Origin: Pegea sp. RAD2-039
Taxonomy: Eukaryota; Chordata; Thaliacea; Salpida; Salpidae
Length of the DNA stretch: 64,000 nucleotides
NCBI GenBank assembly: GCA_034620365.1
Contig: JAQGEQ010000175.1
Coordinates: forward strand, 2,480,001 to 2,544,000
Direction: 5' to 3'
Within the stretch, counting starts at the first letter, position 1, and every line of letters starts with the position of its first letter. The notes below the pieces were generated by a model. That model did not search any database. It was not told the DNA's origin and saw only the letters and a list, made by a program, of their open reading frames with translations. Of this stretch, positions 44,526 to 57,300 are shown piece after piece. The translations under genes and the position numbers were made by a program.

Positions 44526-47500
44526 ATGCGAAGAAATTTTGTAACAATTGAACGCATTTATAGTATTTTTGGAATTGTTAATGTTTTTATAATTCCTCAT
44601 ATAGTTTTCACTTATGAAAATGATTTATCAGGTTAGTCATTGAAAGACAAAAAGTGAATAATCTAGCATTTGATCAGATATATTATGTATATATTTGTAT
44701 ATGTAATTAAACTAACATAATTACAAATTACATTTTATAATTAATATCTTGAATATTTACAATATTTGTTCAACTAGGATCTGGTGATTTTGAGTTTATA
44801 GCAAGCTCAAACGAACAAGGAATACTTTTAGAAAGTTCAGGAGATACAATAAATATACTTCCAACAAATTTAACGGAAGCTATAAATTTCTATTTGGATG
44901 AAACATCTACAAGCCCTTCAACAGGAACAACTAGAAATGTTGAAGATGTATCTACTAATTATGAGACATACGAATTGAAAACGACATTTTTACCTTCAAC
45001 TAGTGCAGATAAGAGCATTTTAAATGTAGAAGAAGAAGAAATAAAATCAACTCCAACTTTGATATATGATGAAGTGTGTAATCAAAAATGCTCTTCAAGT
45101 TCTATAGACAACTTAAACGATATGTACATGGTTAGATTACGTAAGTAGATATTTCATTTATGGATAAAAATAATTAAGATTAACATAATAAAATCAACTT
45201 TAGTGTTAGTTAAAGATAAACAAGGTTTAACTACCAAATTAATTATAGTAGAATATTCTAAAGAGAAGAAATCCATTTATTTAAAAAAATCAAAATGCAC
45301 TAAATTGTTACACTGTTAAATAATTTAAAGAAAGTTTTAAGCTTTTTACTTTGAGAAATATTAGGAGGACTGAAATGGCGATAATTGTCGTATGAAAAAA
45401 TGATTTTTTTTGTATTTTTTATCATTTCTTATTAGTCATTTCTTATTACATAAATTTTTATAATAGAAATTACTTCAAAAAATGATGATTTTGGTGAAAA
45501 ATCACTTTACAAATCATTAAAGTTAAAATTGAAAAAGATGTATGAAACAATTGATGAAAGAAATAAGTTTGAAGTTAGTTCTTGTTTCTGTGATCTTATG
45601 ATAATACTAACAGCTGTTTCATTTCTTTTGAAGTTTGTGTCTTGTATGATTATAAAAGAAGTTGAAACAAGTATGAATTGGTACTTTTATGTCACTCGGA
45701 CGATCAAAACCATACAACACAAACTTACTTCAGATTTTATTTGTCAATTTACTTCAACTTATATTCTAAACGAAGGTTTTGATGACTGCAGTCAAAATGT
45801 AACTTGTTTGACTTCAAGCACGTGTCCTCAGTCGCCTAATTTATTATTTATAGGTGAATCAATTCTACTTTTGTAGCTGATTTGATTATAATAAATCATC
45901 TAAAACTTTTTTAAAACTATGGTGTAAAAAAACTTATAATTCTTATATTTAGAGTGATTAAAACTTTGTTTGGTTACTTTCAAGTAAAATATAATTTGGT
46001 AAAAATAGTTTATGTGAAATATTATTGGTTAAACTTTAAATTTTGATAGAAATAAAAATTATTAAACAAGTTTGTAATAGAATTGAAAGGGAGAAGTGAT
46101 GACAGCAAGGAGAACGTGGAAAATACTGAATTTGTCAATTTTTTCACAGCAAAAACTGAGGAAGTCTTAAATAGTCTTATAGATAACGACATAAACATGA
46201 AATTTAAGGTATTGAAAAAATTAAACTAAATATAATAAAAAACTGCATCATTAATTCGAATGTCTTTTTAGATTTGTAAAATTAGTTACAATACAAGAAA
46301 TGGAAGAGTATTGGTAGTTGGTTATTGGAATTATGTAAATATGAAGATAAAGAATATGTTGAATCCAAACTTCGAGAGCTACTCCGAAACCTTACAATAC
46401 TTAGCTATCGAATATGATAGAATAATAACAAATATGTACTTTACTAAAAATGATAATAATGTTTTACTGCAAGAAAACGAATTAAATTCTAATTTTGTAT
46501 CGCATGACACAACAGAATTTGAAATTAAGCAAAATATTAACGAACTAATAGTTCCTATAAAAAGCATTCCTAAAACTCTAAAAGTTAAATCTGCAAAGTT
46601 TAACAAATATTTTCAAGTTGATAAAGATTTTGATGATCAACAAAATAATTTCGACTCTAATTATCAATATGGAAATTTGGATTCTAATAATCAAGATGCC
46701 AATTTGGATTCTAATAATCAAGATAACAATTTGGATTCTAATAATCAAGATAACAATTTGGATTCTAATAATCAAGATGCCAATTTGGATTCTAATAATG
46801 AAGATAACAATTTGGATTCTAATAATCAAGATAACAATTTGGATTCTAATAATCAAGATAACAATTTGGATTCTAATAATCAAGATGAAAATTTGGATTC
46901 TAATAATCAAGATAACAATTTGGATTCTAATAATCAAGATAACAATTTGGATTCTAATAATCAAGATGACAATTTGGATTCTAATAATCAAGATAACAAT
47001 TTGGATTCTAATAATCAAGATGACAATTTGGATTCTAATAATCAAGATAACAATTTGGATTCTAATAATCAAGATGACAATTTGGATTCTAATAATGAAG
47101 ATAACAATTTGGATTCTAATAATGAAGATAACAATTTAGATTCTAATAATCAAGATAACAATTTGGATTCTAATAATCAAGATAACAATTTGGATTCTAA
47201 TAATCAAGATAACAATTTGGATTCTAATAATCAAGATAACAATTTGGATTCTAATAATCAAGATAACAATTTGGATTCTAATAATCAAGATAACAATTTG
47301 GATTCTAATAATCAAGATAACAATTTAGATTCTAATAATCAAGATGACAATTTGGATTCTAATAATCAAGATAACAATTTAGATTCTAATAATCAAGATA
47401 ACAATTTGGATTCTAATAATCAAGATAACAATTTGGATTCTAATAATGAAGATGCCAATTTGGATTCTAATAATCAAGATAACAATTTGGATTCTAATAA

Positions 47501-49737
47501 TGAAGATGCCAATTTGGATTCTAATAATCAAGATAACAATTTGGATTCTAATAATCAAGATGCCAATTTGGATTCTAATAATCAAGATGCCAATTTGGAT
47601 TCTAATAATCAAGATGCCAATTTAGATTCTAATAATCAAGATAACAATTTGGATTCTAATAATCAAGATAACAATTTGGATTCTAATAATCAAGATAACA
47701 ATTTGGATTCTAATAATGAAGATAACAATTTGGATTCTAATAATGAAGATGCCAATTTGGATTCTAATAATCAGTATAAAGAAACAGCTTCAGGTAATTG
47801 AATTTTTTCATTTAATGTTTGTTAGTTTGTTTGTTAGTTAGTTGTTAGTTTAGGCAAATATCGACAGATTTTTTTCTTAAATATTTTTACATAAATTAAG
47901 TATTATAAGTTATAATTCAAATTGATAAATTTACAAAAAAGTTTGTGGAAACACTATTTGCAATAGGTCAGACTTATTTCAAACTTTTTCTTTAATTTTA
48001 TTCGAAATTATCATTTTAATTTTTGGTTTGCAAAACTTTAGATGGCGGGAAACGTGGTATTTTATTGCAATTGTTTATACCTTTAATAGTTTTAGCCTTT
48101 GCTGTTGTCGTTATTGCCGGAATTTTTATTTACAAATTTAAAAAAAATCGTGAAAGAGCCAAATCCTTTTATCCAGTAAGAATAATTTTTAGAGTTTTAG
48201 TTAAGTTTTCAAACTAATATTTTCTTAGAAGTTCTCACAATCTAATATTCAAGAAAACGTGATACACCCGACAAATAGTTTACATTTACAACCGAAGACA
48301 CGAGCTTTCAATGAAACATATAAACTTCAAACATCCAAACTTTCTCAGCAAGTTGAATTTAAAGTTAATTTACATTTAAAACAATAAGAACTTGATTGTA
48401 AAATTAGTCTAGTTAGTTTTAAACGAAAATATAAGCTTGAGATCTTTTATTGAATAGATCTTCTCAGTATTCATCTTCGAGCACGTCTTCTTCGTCATCT
48501 TCTAATTCTTCTCGATCAAACAATTTTTTGGATATTAAAAGGTTTCTATAAATAGTTATTATACACGATTGAAAGATTTCAAATAACAATTTTCAATTAA
48601 GATTGATTATTTCATATAACAGAAAAATAATTAATGTTTTGATTTTCAGGAAGAATCTACCTCATCATATAGATTACAAAAGTTTGCATTTCATAAAGTT
48701 TACAATTTAATTTTCATGTTTACGATTTAGAGTAATGTAATTTAAATTATAAATTGATTTTAAAAGTTTGTAAAATGTAATTTATTAAACCTAATCATTC
48801 AACAGATGCTTATGAAAAGGGAACAAAAGTAGAAAAAATGAAAAAAAGAAATTGCGAAATAAAAAATGAAAAATATTTGGTACAATTTTTAGTTTTAAAA
48901 TAATTGTATATAATGCCCCAAGATAAAATTCAGAGAATTTCATCAGAAATATTTAATTTCTTTATTATTTTTTTAGCTAAATTTAGCAAGTAGAAACAAG
49001 TCATCACTTGTAAGCAATTATGCTGGTAAGTATGGAACTGATCAAATTTGTGAATCAATAAATAACAGTTCTATATGATATCAACAAAATAATTCAATTT
49101 TGTAGGAGATGTACCAACAAAATATTTCCGCCACGATATAGCGCTGTAAGTTTATAAATTTTTGTGAGCTGATGTTGTGAAAATAATTATTTATAATTGT
49201 GAGTAAATTACATAATAGATGATTGACAAAAGGATAGTTTGATCACTTAAGAATCATATGTTCTATGTTTAGAACATAATTTGTTGAGCGGAGACCATTT
49301 ACTTGAAATGACTAATAACTTTATTTAGTTGCTACCTTAAGCTGTCATTTTTGTTATCAAAATGAAACGATAATTGAATCTCTAATCGATTCAACTAACT
49401 TAAAGTATCTACCATTTAATAATAACTATCGTTTAGTTAAAAATAAAAGAAAATTTTGTAAACTAATAATCTCAAATATAATTTTAATTTGCTTTTTGTT
49501 CACCTTTTTTCACCTTAAACTTTTGTGTACACAACTATCTGATAGTTGTTAATAAGCCATTTTTGTTTCTAGACCAAATATTTCATCTTTGATTAATGAA
49601 AGACATGAGGAGCCGAGCTTGAACAATTTGCAAACTGAATTTGAGGATGAAGGTATCTACGACTTTTCATTACATTTGTATCAAAACATATTTTATTTGA
49701 ATGTTATACAGAAAGTTTTCCAAATACTCCAATTTAA
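44526..49737 (+). CDS. Single-pass membrane protein with 41 tandem NLDSNNQDx units, 12 exons, 1008 aa; family unknown
   Basis: Exons in matching phase: 44526-44631, 44778-45140, 45467-45853, 46081-46208, 46272-47793, 48042-48175, 48229-48363, 48468-48541, 48994-49025, 49106-49145, 49573-49652, 49712-49737. Exon 1 has a signal-peptide-like hydrophobic stretch (IYSIFGIVNVFIIPHIVF). Next is a Ser/Thr- and Glu-rich segment, then a region with several cysteines (SSCFCDL, FDDCSQNVTC) of no family I recognise. The exon at 46272 carries the repeat array. Exon 48042 encodes one transmembrane helix (LFIPLIVLAFAVVVIAGIFI) and a KFKKNRERAK stop-transfer signal. The cytoplasmic tail is short and serine-rich (SSSSTSSSSSSNSSRS). 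This gives a type I topology with the repeats outside the cell. The 45467-45853 exon is the least certain: part of it could be an unrecognised intron. It is divergent from the protease-TSP1 gene, 2.2 kb away. Confidence 0.72.
46674..47777 (+). repeat. 27-bp coding minisatellite, about 41 units (NLDSNNQDx)
   Basis: Forty units of 27 bp plus a final 24-bp unit (NLDSNNQY), preceded by a diverged unit (NFDSNYQYG). Consensus codons are AAT TTG GAT TCT AAT AAT CAA GAT AAC. Variation is confined mostly to residue 7 (Gln or Glu), residue 9 (Asn, Ala, Asp, Glu) and a TTG/TTA wobble. All units keep the reading frame. The near identity at DNA level indicates recent expansion or homogenisation. Both other frames and the reverse strand are also open through the array, as expected from a 27-bp period without stops. 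Confidence 0.97.
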
Positions 49738-50282
49738 GTGAGTTTAGTAGGGAGTTACCAGATAGCATATTTAAATAACAATCTTTGTTTAGCACAAATT
49801 GAAAATCAATTCTTTTCTTACTTCTAAAATGCAAAATAAAAGATAATTTAGTTTATAACTTCAAAAAAGCTTATGCTGAAAAAACTTTGAATCGTAGATG
49901 AAAATATTTATTTAGTTTATAAACTTGTTGATCGGTTTTTCTATTTTTTGAGATTCTTACAGATTTGCAGTGAACTAACTTGTAGTTGTTACCTTTATGT
50001 ATTTGGAAATTTTATCATTTTAAGACATTTAAATCAAATCGAACTATTTGATTGAAGTACAATTTAAAATTATTTTAGAGTTCTTAAAACAAAATCTGTA
50101 AAATTCGATTTCTAGTTTCTTTTTAATGATTCTAATATTCAACTTTTGATTCTAACTGTTTTTGTGAGTTAAAGTCGATTTGATTTACTAAATTAGTTGA
50201 AAGACCTTAAAAATTATGAAAAATGTTATTGATTATGGTAATAAGTAGGTAAGTGAAAAATTGACTAACAACTTTGTATTAG

Positions 50283-50407
50283 ATGAAGAAATGTTCATTT
50301 CTGTTGCCTCTCATAAAGATGGATCAGTGAATGTTAGATTGAAGATTGTAGATCTTATCTTATCTGAAATCCATCGGCTGAGTAGCACGAGACTCAAACA
50401 AAATTGA
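50283..50407 (+). CDS. Probable alternative last exon of the repeat-rich membrane protein
   Basis: An acceptor (ATTAG) at 50282 opens a frame of 41 codons plus stop in phase 1, the phase in which exon 49573-49652 ends. Joined there it would replace the 8-residue tail ESFPNTPI with a 42-residue tail including MFISVASHKDGSVNVRLKIV, ending TRLKQN. Codon quality and amphipathic character look like real coding. I infer alternative splicing, or that exon 49712-49737 is the artefact. Confidence 0.55.
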
Positions 50408-53400
50408 CCAAAAATCGAAACTTTTTTAGCATTTTTTATTTTTTATAATAAACATTTTATACATTAATCAATTTATTGTTTTTATAAACACCGCAATTTT
50501 TACTGTATTTATTATACTAATAAAAATTACAGACTTTCGTTAGCTAGTTTTTTTTATAAAAGCAAACACAAAAACTTATTCTAAAAAGTAGATAATCATA
50601 AAAAAGATAAGACAGGGTATTGAAAAATGATCAACGGTTGCAAAACTTTATTTTAAAGTTTAAGCTACATCATAAAAATCAGAATTAGAAAAAATATATA
50701 CACAAACGCTTGTTTTTGTCACGATATTATTAAATGAATAAATTTTTGATTTCTACTTTGTCTAATGAATTTATATTTTTTTATAAATTGTAACTATAAA
50801 ACAGAATCAAAGTAAGTTTATGGAAAAAACTGAATCAAATTTGGCTAGCTAAACAATTTTAATGAAAATAAATACAAAACTATAAGAAATAATCTTGTCG
50901 AGTATATAAAATATGTAAATAAAAAAGGTACTAAATGGTACTAAATTTTAAAAAAAGCTTAAAAGTAAATTGTAAAAAAATAGTTTTATTCTTTATTTCA
51001 AATGTTTTACTATCTAACCAATCAAATATTGTGATTAAAAATTTGTTTTTCAACTATCAAGTCTTTTAAGTACGCAACATTGAAGCCTCTTAGCTGATGT
51101 CTTGATGTAATATCTATCAGACCCCTCTATAAAGTTTATAGTAATAGTTATCTTCACTGTGAATGAAGATATAAGAGATTATATAAAAATCTAAATGTTC
51201 AAAAGATAATAAGTTTCATCAGATTTTATTTAAACCATAAAGTGTTACTAAATTGCAGCTTCTATTAAAATCTTTGCAAAAAATCTAATTAAAAGACACA
51301 GAAATATATTTTCTTTGAAATATTAGCTGAAATTAATGCAGTCACAAACGTTTTTGATTAGTAGTCCTCAAATTCGAGCTAAAATCCTCTCTAAAAGGAC
51401 TTCTAAAGAAAATTTAAATATAAAAATTATTCATCTTGTTTTGTTACCAATTATATTAAGTTAAAATTGACAGTCAAAGCACGATCAAGGTTTGAAATAA
51501 TAAAACATTTTATTAATGTAAATAGGGGTCAGTTGTAAAATTTTTCTTTACTTTGAAAGAAATAATAAATAAATAACTAAATTTGATAAAAGTGTGTCTG
51601 AAAAAACATTTTTCATACTTTCTTATCTTCCATGATATGAATATCACTTAAATACAACACAGATGTAGAATATATTTTTGACTATCAACCATAATGGCAA
51701 AAAAATTGTTTATTCAAAAGTTTCAAACTTTTTCGATTCACAGTAAAAAGAACTGAAACTCACAGCAATTTACAGATTAAAGGTTAAGTAAAAACAAATT
51801 AACATCAAATAGTTGAAATCTACATCAGAGTTTTTCCATATGAAGCTAGATTCCAATAATTTTTACTGCAAAAATGCTACTAGGCGATTTGCTGCGTCCA
51901 TTTGTTCATTATTTGAGCATCAATGGTAAAGCTTCTTTGTAATTCAAGCTATATCGACTTACTTTTGTAGACTGAAGTTTGACAGATTAAATTGATAAAT
52001 TAAGTATAAATCGATTGTTTTTATTTTACTAAACTGATGGTCTGTCGATGATAAATGTTAGAATTACAAATTAAAATTTCTCTCGCTACCAGACAATTTA
52101 CTATTTAGTTATCAATCTTAAATACTAATTGTATATTTTATAAACAACAAACAATCAACTAAATTATAAGCATTATAAAATAGTCTATTTTTACTCAACA
52201 TAATTCGTCAAGTTTTATATATTTGTAATTATTTATTCACATTAAGAAATGATTCGGTTCATATTTGCAAAATATTTGTAAAAGTTTGAACATCTTCAGA
52301 ATAATAGTTTTGATAAAATCAAAATGGGTTTCAATGCTACAATTTTAACAAAATAAAATAAGCTATTACCTCAGCAACGAGTCATTTTAAAGACGTTTGT
52401 AACATTCAAGTAATCGACTATTTGGAACCTGAAACATTTGTTGGATTGAATTTTGTTTAATAAGTTGTAATTGAGAATATTTATCTATCAAACTGTAACT
52501 CTGACTAGAATGTTAGAAAAAGTTATCAGTTAGAGATCAAGTAAAATTTAAATGATATATTTGTTATTTTTATGTTTTTTTTTTTTATGTTTTTTATCAA
52601 ATTACTTTCATGTTCTTCTGTTTATCTGAAAATCAGCTTTTAATTTCAGTTTTGTAAAGTCTAGTTTCTTTTCAAACAAAATTTCAATTTATTGTAAATA
52701 TGAAAAACTTGTTTATAGCTTACTCAGTGAAAATTTTGACAAGAACAAATTTATGGTCGGATTTCTCACAGTGAAGCTTGAATCACTAAATTAGTTTATA
52801 TTTAAAGATGTAAACCTCCTTTTCTACCTTCTTTTTTATATTTCCTTTCTTCAAATGCGCTTATCAAGAATATTATGATGAAAAAAGTACAAATCTTAAA
52901 AAGCAGACCTAAAAATTTTTATTGCAAAGTTTTTATTTTTTTTTTCAGAAATCAATTATGATTTAACCAAAAAATAAATGTGATGAAAATTCTATAAAAA
53001 AATACAATTTAATGGTTTTCAATGCTTGGCTTTGCAAAATTGATATAGATAAAATTAAAGATTTTATCATGATTGAATTCTGTATTTAAAAGTTTAAATA
53101 AATTTCAAAGTTTAAATAAATTTCAAAGTTTAAATAAATTTCAAAGTTTTGTTTCAAATTTCGAAATATAGTTGAAAAAAATACTGATGATAATTATCAT
53201 TAGTTTATACTTTTACTTAATTGCTTCATTTAAGTTTTTATTAAACTTAATTCAATTAAACCATCCCACTTACAAACCAACCCCTTTAACATTCGCCCAA
53301 GGCGTCTGCTACGTAATCAATTTATTGCAATTTTTTCAGATTTATTTTTACACTTTAACAAGATGTTTTTAAAATAACTTCTAAAATTCTAAAAATGTGA

Positions 53401-54327
53401 TTTGAAGAATAACTTTCAACTATTTGGCGAGTAATCTGTCGATCCGGAGTGTTGATTCAGGTTGAAGATCTGATTACGCCATTACCTGAAAGACAAAAGC
53501 TTCAAATGCAAATCTGGATATTTTAACCAACTTCTGGACTTTGCAAGTTTTTTTTCTCTAAATTAGCAATTAAAACTTTTCATCATTTACAACTTGAAAC
53601 GATTTCTTTCTAATTTTTATGAAAAATTAATAAATCTGATTCAAAAAAACATTCTAATTGACGTGGAAATTGTCCTTCAAAAGTCTTATTTATTATGGAA
53701 AAATTTTATTGTATAGTCACCACAAATGAAACCACAAAAAACCCCAAACTATTTTGTACCTGGTACCAGCAACAGCTTAGGGTTTTGAAACTTTTCAGAG
53801 AAAGTTTTGCAAAATATTTTCTCTAAGCAATTATGTGTTGCTAATTTCAACTTAAAAAAATATTTTTAATAAACGCTTGTCAATCCAAAAAGATAAAAAA
53901 ATACTTCGGCAATCTCAAAACTTTTTTGTGAAGCTTCCTTAACAAAATAAGATGGTAATTTTAAACATTAAGTAAAAGGCATCACAACAAAAAGTGAAAA
54001 AATTGTAAAATACATCATCACCATCATCATCCTTAAAAACAACTGATAAATAAAGTAAAGTATGAGCATGAGTAAGTGACTTGTTTCCAAGTTGTTACCA
54101 TGTCAAATAAGCCACCGTAAAATCGTTAATTTCCAATTCGATAATGATGATGTTATTAAGTAGTCTTTTGTAAGGCTGTTAGTTGTGGCAGTGAGAAAAT
54201 CTTCTAATTTACCATCTTTCAAATACCGTCAAAAACTCTGATTTACAGAATGTATAAAAAACTATTTGAAACAAACGAAAATATTACAAATGGAAATAAC
54301 AGTAGGGTTGCAAGAGTGATTTCAAAG
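50408..54327. other. Intergenic region between the repeat receptor and BAZ1A
   Basis: About 3.9 kb of AT-rich DNA with the 18-bp tandem repeat at 53091 and small CAT-rich runs near 54015. No coding exon that I can support. Confidence 0.5.
53091..53144. repeat. 18-bp tandem repeat, three units
   Basis: AGTTTAAATAAATTTCAA is repeated three times without change in intergenic AT-rich DNA. Confidence 0.9.
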
Positions 54328-57300
54328 TCAGTAGCTACGTCGACCTTTGGTGATAGGTAAGTAGGATTGAAGAGAGTTGATGTTGACCAGGTTAAGGAAG
54401 TACTCTTTCAAGCTGTCAGCAGCTTTGGCAACCTCAGATCGAGCAGAATTGTAATGATGGCAGTTATCGAAGACTAATTGAACATCAGCAAACAGTTCAT
54501 CTTCAAACCAAAGACAAGTTTCAGGTGATTCAACACAAGTGATTTAAAAACTTACTCGGGTTTGCGTATCGGTTGGATTTTTTCTGGATGGTCTGAAGGT
54601 CCATGGGTTGTTTGATAATTTTGTAATAGTCCTTGACCTAAAAAGAAGTGTTCATCACAAACTGGTGATGACATCAAATGATGACAAAACCTTTTTAGCG
54701 TCAACTGGTTGTAAGAAAGGCCAGGAATCTTGATGATTGATGAGATCGGAGATGAGATCACGACACAACTCCATATCTTTATTCATTCCATTCATTCGTT
54801 GTCGTTTCGTCAATCGCTTGCTACCATCATCAGCTACAACCAAGTTGATGACGTCACTGACGCACGATGCCAGTAGCACCTCAACCCACCTGAGCTGGTC
54901 ATTTTTGCTTTATTCATTGAGCTTCTTAGTCGACTTTTAGGAGATATGACGTCATCACGATCCGCGTTTTTGCGCTTCAGCTTCGACTTCTTGTCTACTG
55001 ACTTCCGACCGCTGCTACTGGCTCTTTTTGAAGTCTTGACTTTTCGTGAGCTAGGACTAGAGCTGAAGACGAGGATTAGATAAAGATCAGATGAAAATAA
55101 GGATCAGGATCAAGATTATGATGAAGATGAGGATCATGATGAAGATGAGGATTATGATGAAGATGAGGATTATGATGAAGATCATGATGAAGATGAGGAT
55201 CATGATGAAGACTCACTTATTTGCGTAGCTTTCAGCTGGAGATGAAACGGACTCAATCTTGGCAATTCGAGTCTTGGTCAGAACAACCCGTGGATTGAGA
55301 TTGGGATGAGAAACTTTTGTTTTTTGCTTCTTATTCGTTACAAACATGGGTCGACAGCTTGGACAGAACCAGTCCCCACTGGGCACTTGCTGTTAACCAA
55401 AACAAGTTGAAGATGTCTTGAAGTGATGACATTAAAAGATACCTTAAGAGGAGGAGTGAGGCAGGACATATGATGACCACGATCACAACAATCACACAGA
55501 AGCATCGTCCCTTCGTTGCCTTTCTTCCGACATAATCGACATTTAGAGTTAGCGATCGATTTCGACCACCAGACGCAACGATTGAGAGTAGAGAGATGCA
55601 AGAAAATCTGTGAGACGGATGTGCATTGAAGCAGGGACGTCTCCCAGCGCTCAATATATCGCGATGGAACTCCCTTTTTGTTTTCCTTCGAATCTTCACT
55701 CGCATCGTTGGTTAGCTCAACAGGGTCACCTAGTGGTAGAGATGTAAAGAGTCAGAAACTTCTATGAAGAAGAAAACACAAACCAAGAGGAGGTTGAAGG
55801 AACTTGCGATCGATTCCACGTTCGATTCCCAACAAACACGAGATGAGATCACGAAGCTCGTCGCTATTTGCTCCATCTAGACTAGTATCTGTAATTAAAA
55901 AGGATTAGATGACGAAAAGAGGATAAGATGGAAGAGAAGACCCTGATGAGAACTGGTGAGGATGGGGCGGACATAAGGATCACATAGGATTCGATCTTTT
56001 TCTGCAAAATATAAATCATCATCATCAAGATCAACATCCAAATCCTCTGAACCTGTTTTGTTCAAATCTGTCTCATCTTTATCAAAGATGATCATATGAG
56101 CTGCTCTTTCACCATCCAGGATTAAATTACGCCATTTTATGCGATCCGTCACCTTGGAAATATCGCGATGTGAGAGAGATTAAGAAGATCGAGTGAAACG
56201 AACCTTTACACATCCCAAAGATCCCACAAAGATCTTGTTCTCAAAAAAGAGAAGATTTTCGCGAAGAAATCCGATCAAGCTGCAATTTGAGTCGGGAAGA
56301 TGATACATGGAATGCTTCTTCTTTGCCTCCACTGGTTTCTTCCAAACCTACATCAACTAACACTAGAGGGCGATGTGGAGACAGTGAATAGTTGTACCTC
56401 TTTCAAATTGATTCGACAAGTTTTGAAGTTTTGAACAAATCTCCGACTTAATTCGACTCTCATTTTACTCAAATTCTCGATGAGTTTTGATTCTCGGAGT
56501 CCACGCGGGTTCAAAGAAGCCAGCAGTTTATCCAGGTCATCGACGCAACTGTAAACGCTCCACCTATGGACCGGGGACATAGGACAGGGCAGGTAGTCGT
56601 TGACGAACATCAACTCCTCCTCATTCAAACATTCTTCGACCAGCAACCCCGGACACCAAGACAAGGACCAGTACCGTCGATGAAATCTATGGACCACATA
56701 TTAAGAAGATGGATAGACCAGTCTAACATCTGACCTGTCCTTTCCCAGGCAGAAGTTCTTCCACAATCCCTGATTACGCGCGATTTTTATTTGTAATTCT
56801 TCACTACGTTTCTGCCATTTTTCATCTACATCTATGTCTTCATCATCTGCTTCCACCTGTGAATAACCAATCAGAAGACTTCAACAAACAACCCACCAAC
56901 ATACCTCTTCATCAACTACTTCTGTGTCATCATCACTTGTTTTATGATCGTTTCTACAATACAACAAGTTGTCATGAGGACACCTAGTGATGACACTAAC
57001 CACCTACCCGTTCTCTACCATCCCTTCCTTCTTTGCTTTCGCCTTCTTCAGCGCCTTCGATTTCCGATTGATTGCGAAGGTCTCTTCCCGAAATTGAGCT
57101 TTACTATGTTGCAGCTTATCACATGATTCGTCTAAATACTCGCGTACATAAAAATTACTCAAAAACTGTTCCATCAAGCACTTCAATATCGACAACTTCT
57201 CCTCTATCAACAAACACGTCATCGAAATCACGCGTCAATGACGTCATCGTGTGAGTACCCACCAGTGGTGAGGTCGTAGATGCTGGTGGTGCCCAACTTC

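Noticed and set aside
46578-47612. Long open frames on the reverse strand and in other frames over the repeat array (poly IRIQIVILI- and WILIIKITI-like)
   Set aside because: A 27-bp repeat without stops keeps all frames open; only the NLDSNNQDx frame connects in phase to a signal peptide and transmembrane exon.
46674-47777. CRISPR-like array
   Set aside because: Units are contiguous 27-bp coding repeats with no unique spacers, in a eukaryotic gene.
48364-48390. Read-through end of the receptor at 48388 (VNLHLKQ then stop)
   Set aside because: A donor at 48364 joins in phase to a chain of five further exons, which is more consistent; intron retention could still produce this short tail.
55090-55212. 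GAT-rich stretch as an acidic coding region
   Set aside because: It lies on the plus strand after a BAZ1A donor and inside an intron; no exon structure supports translation.
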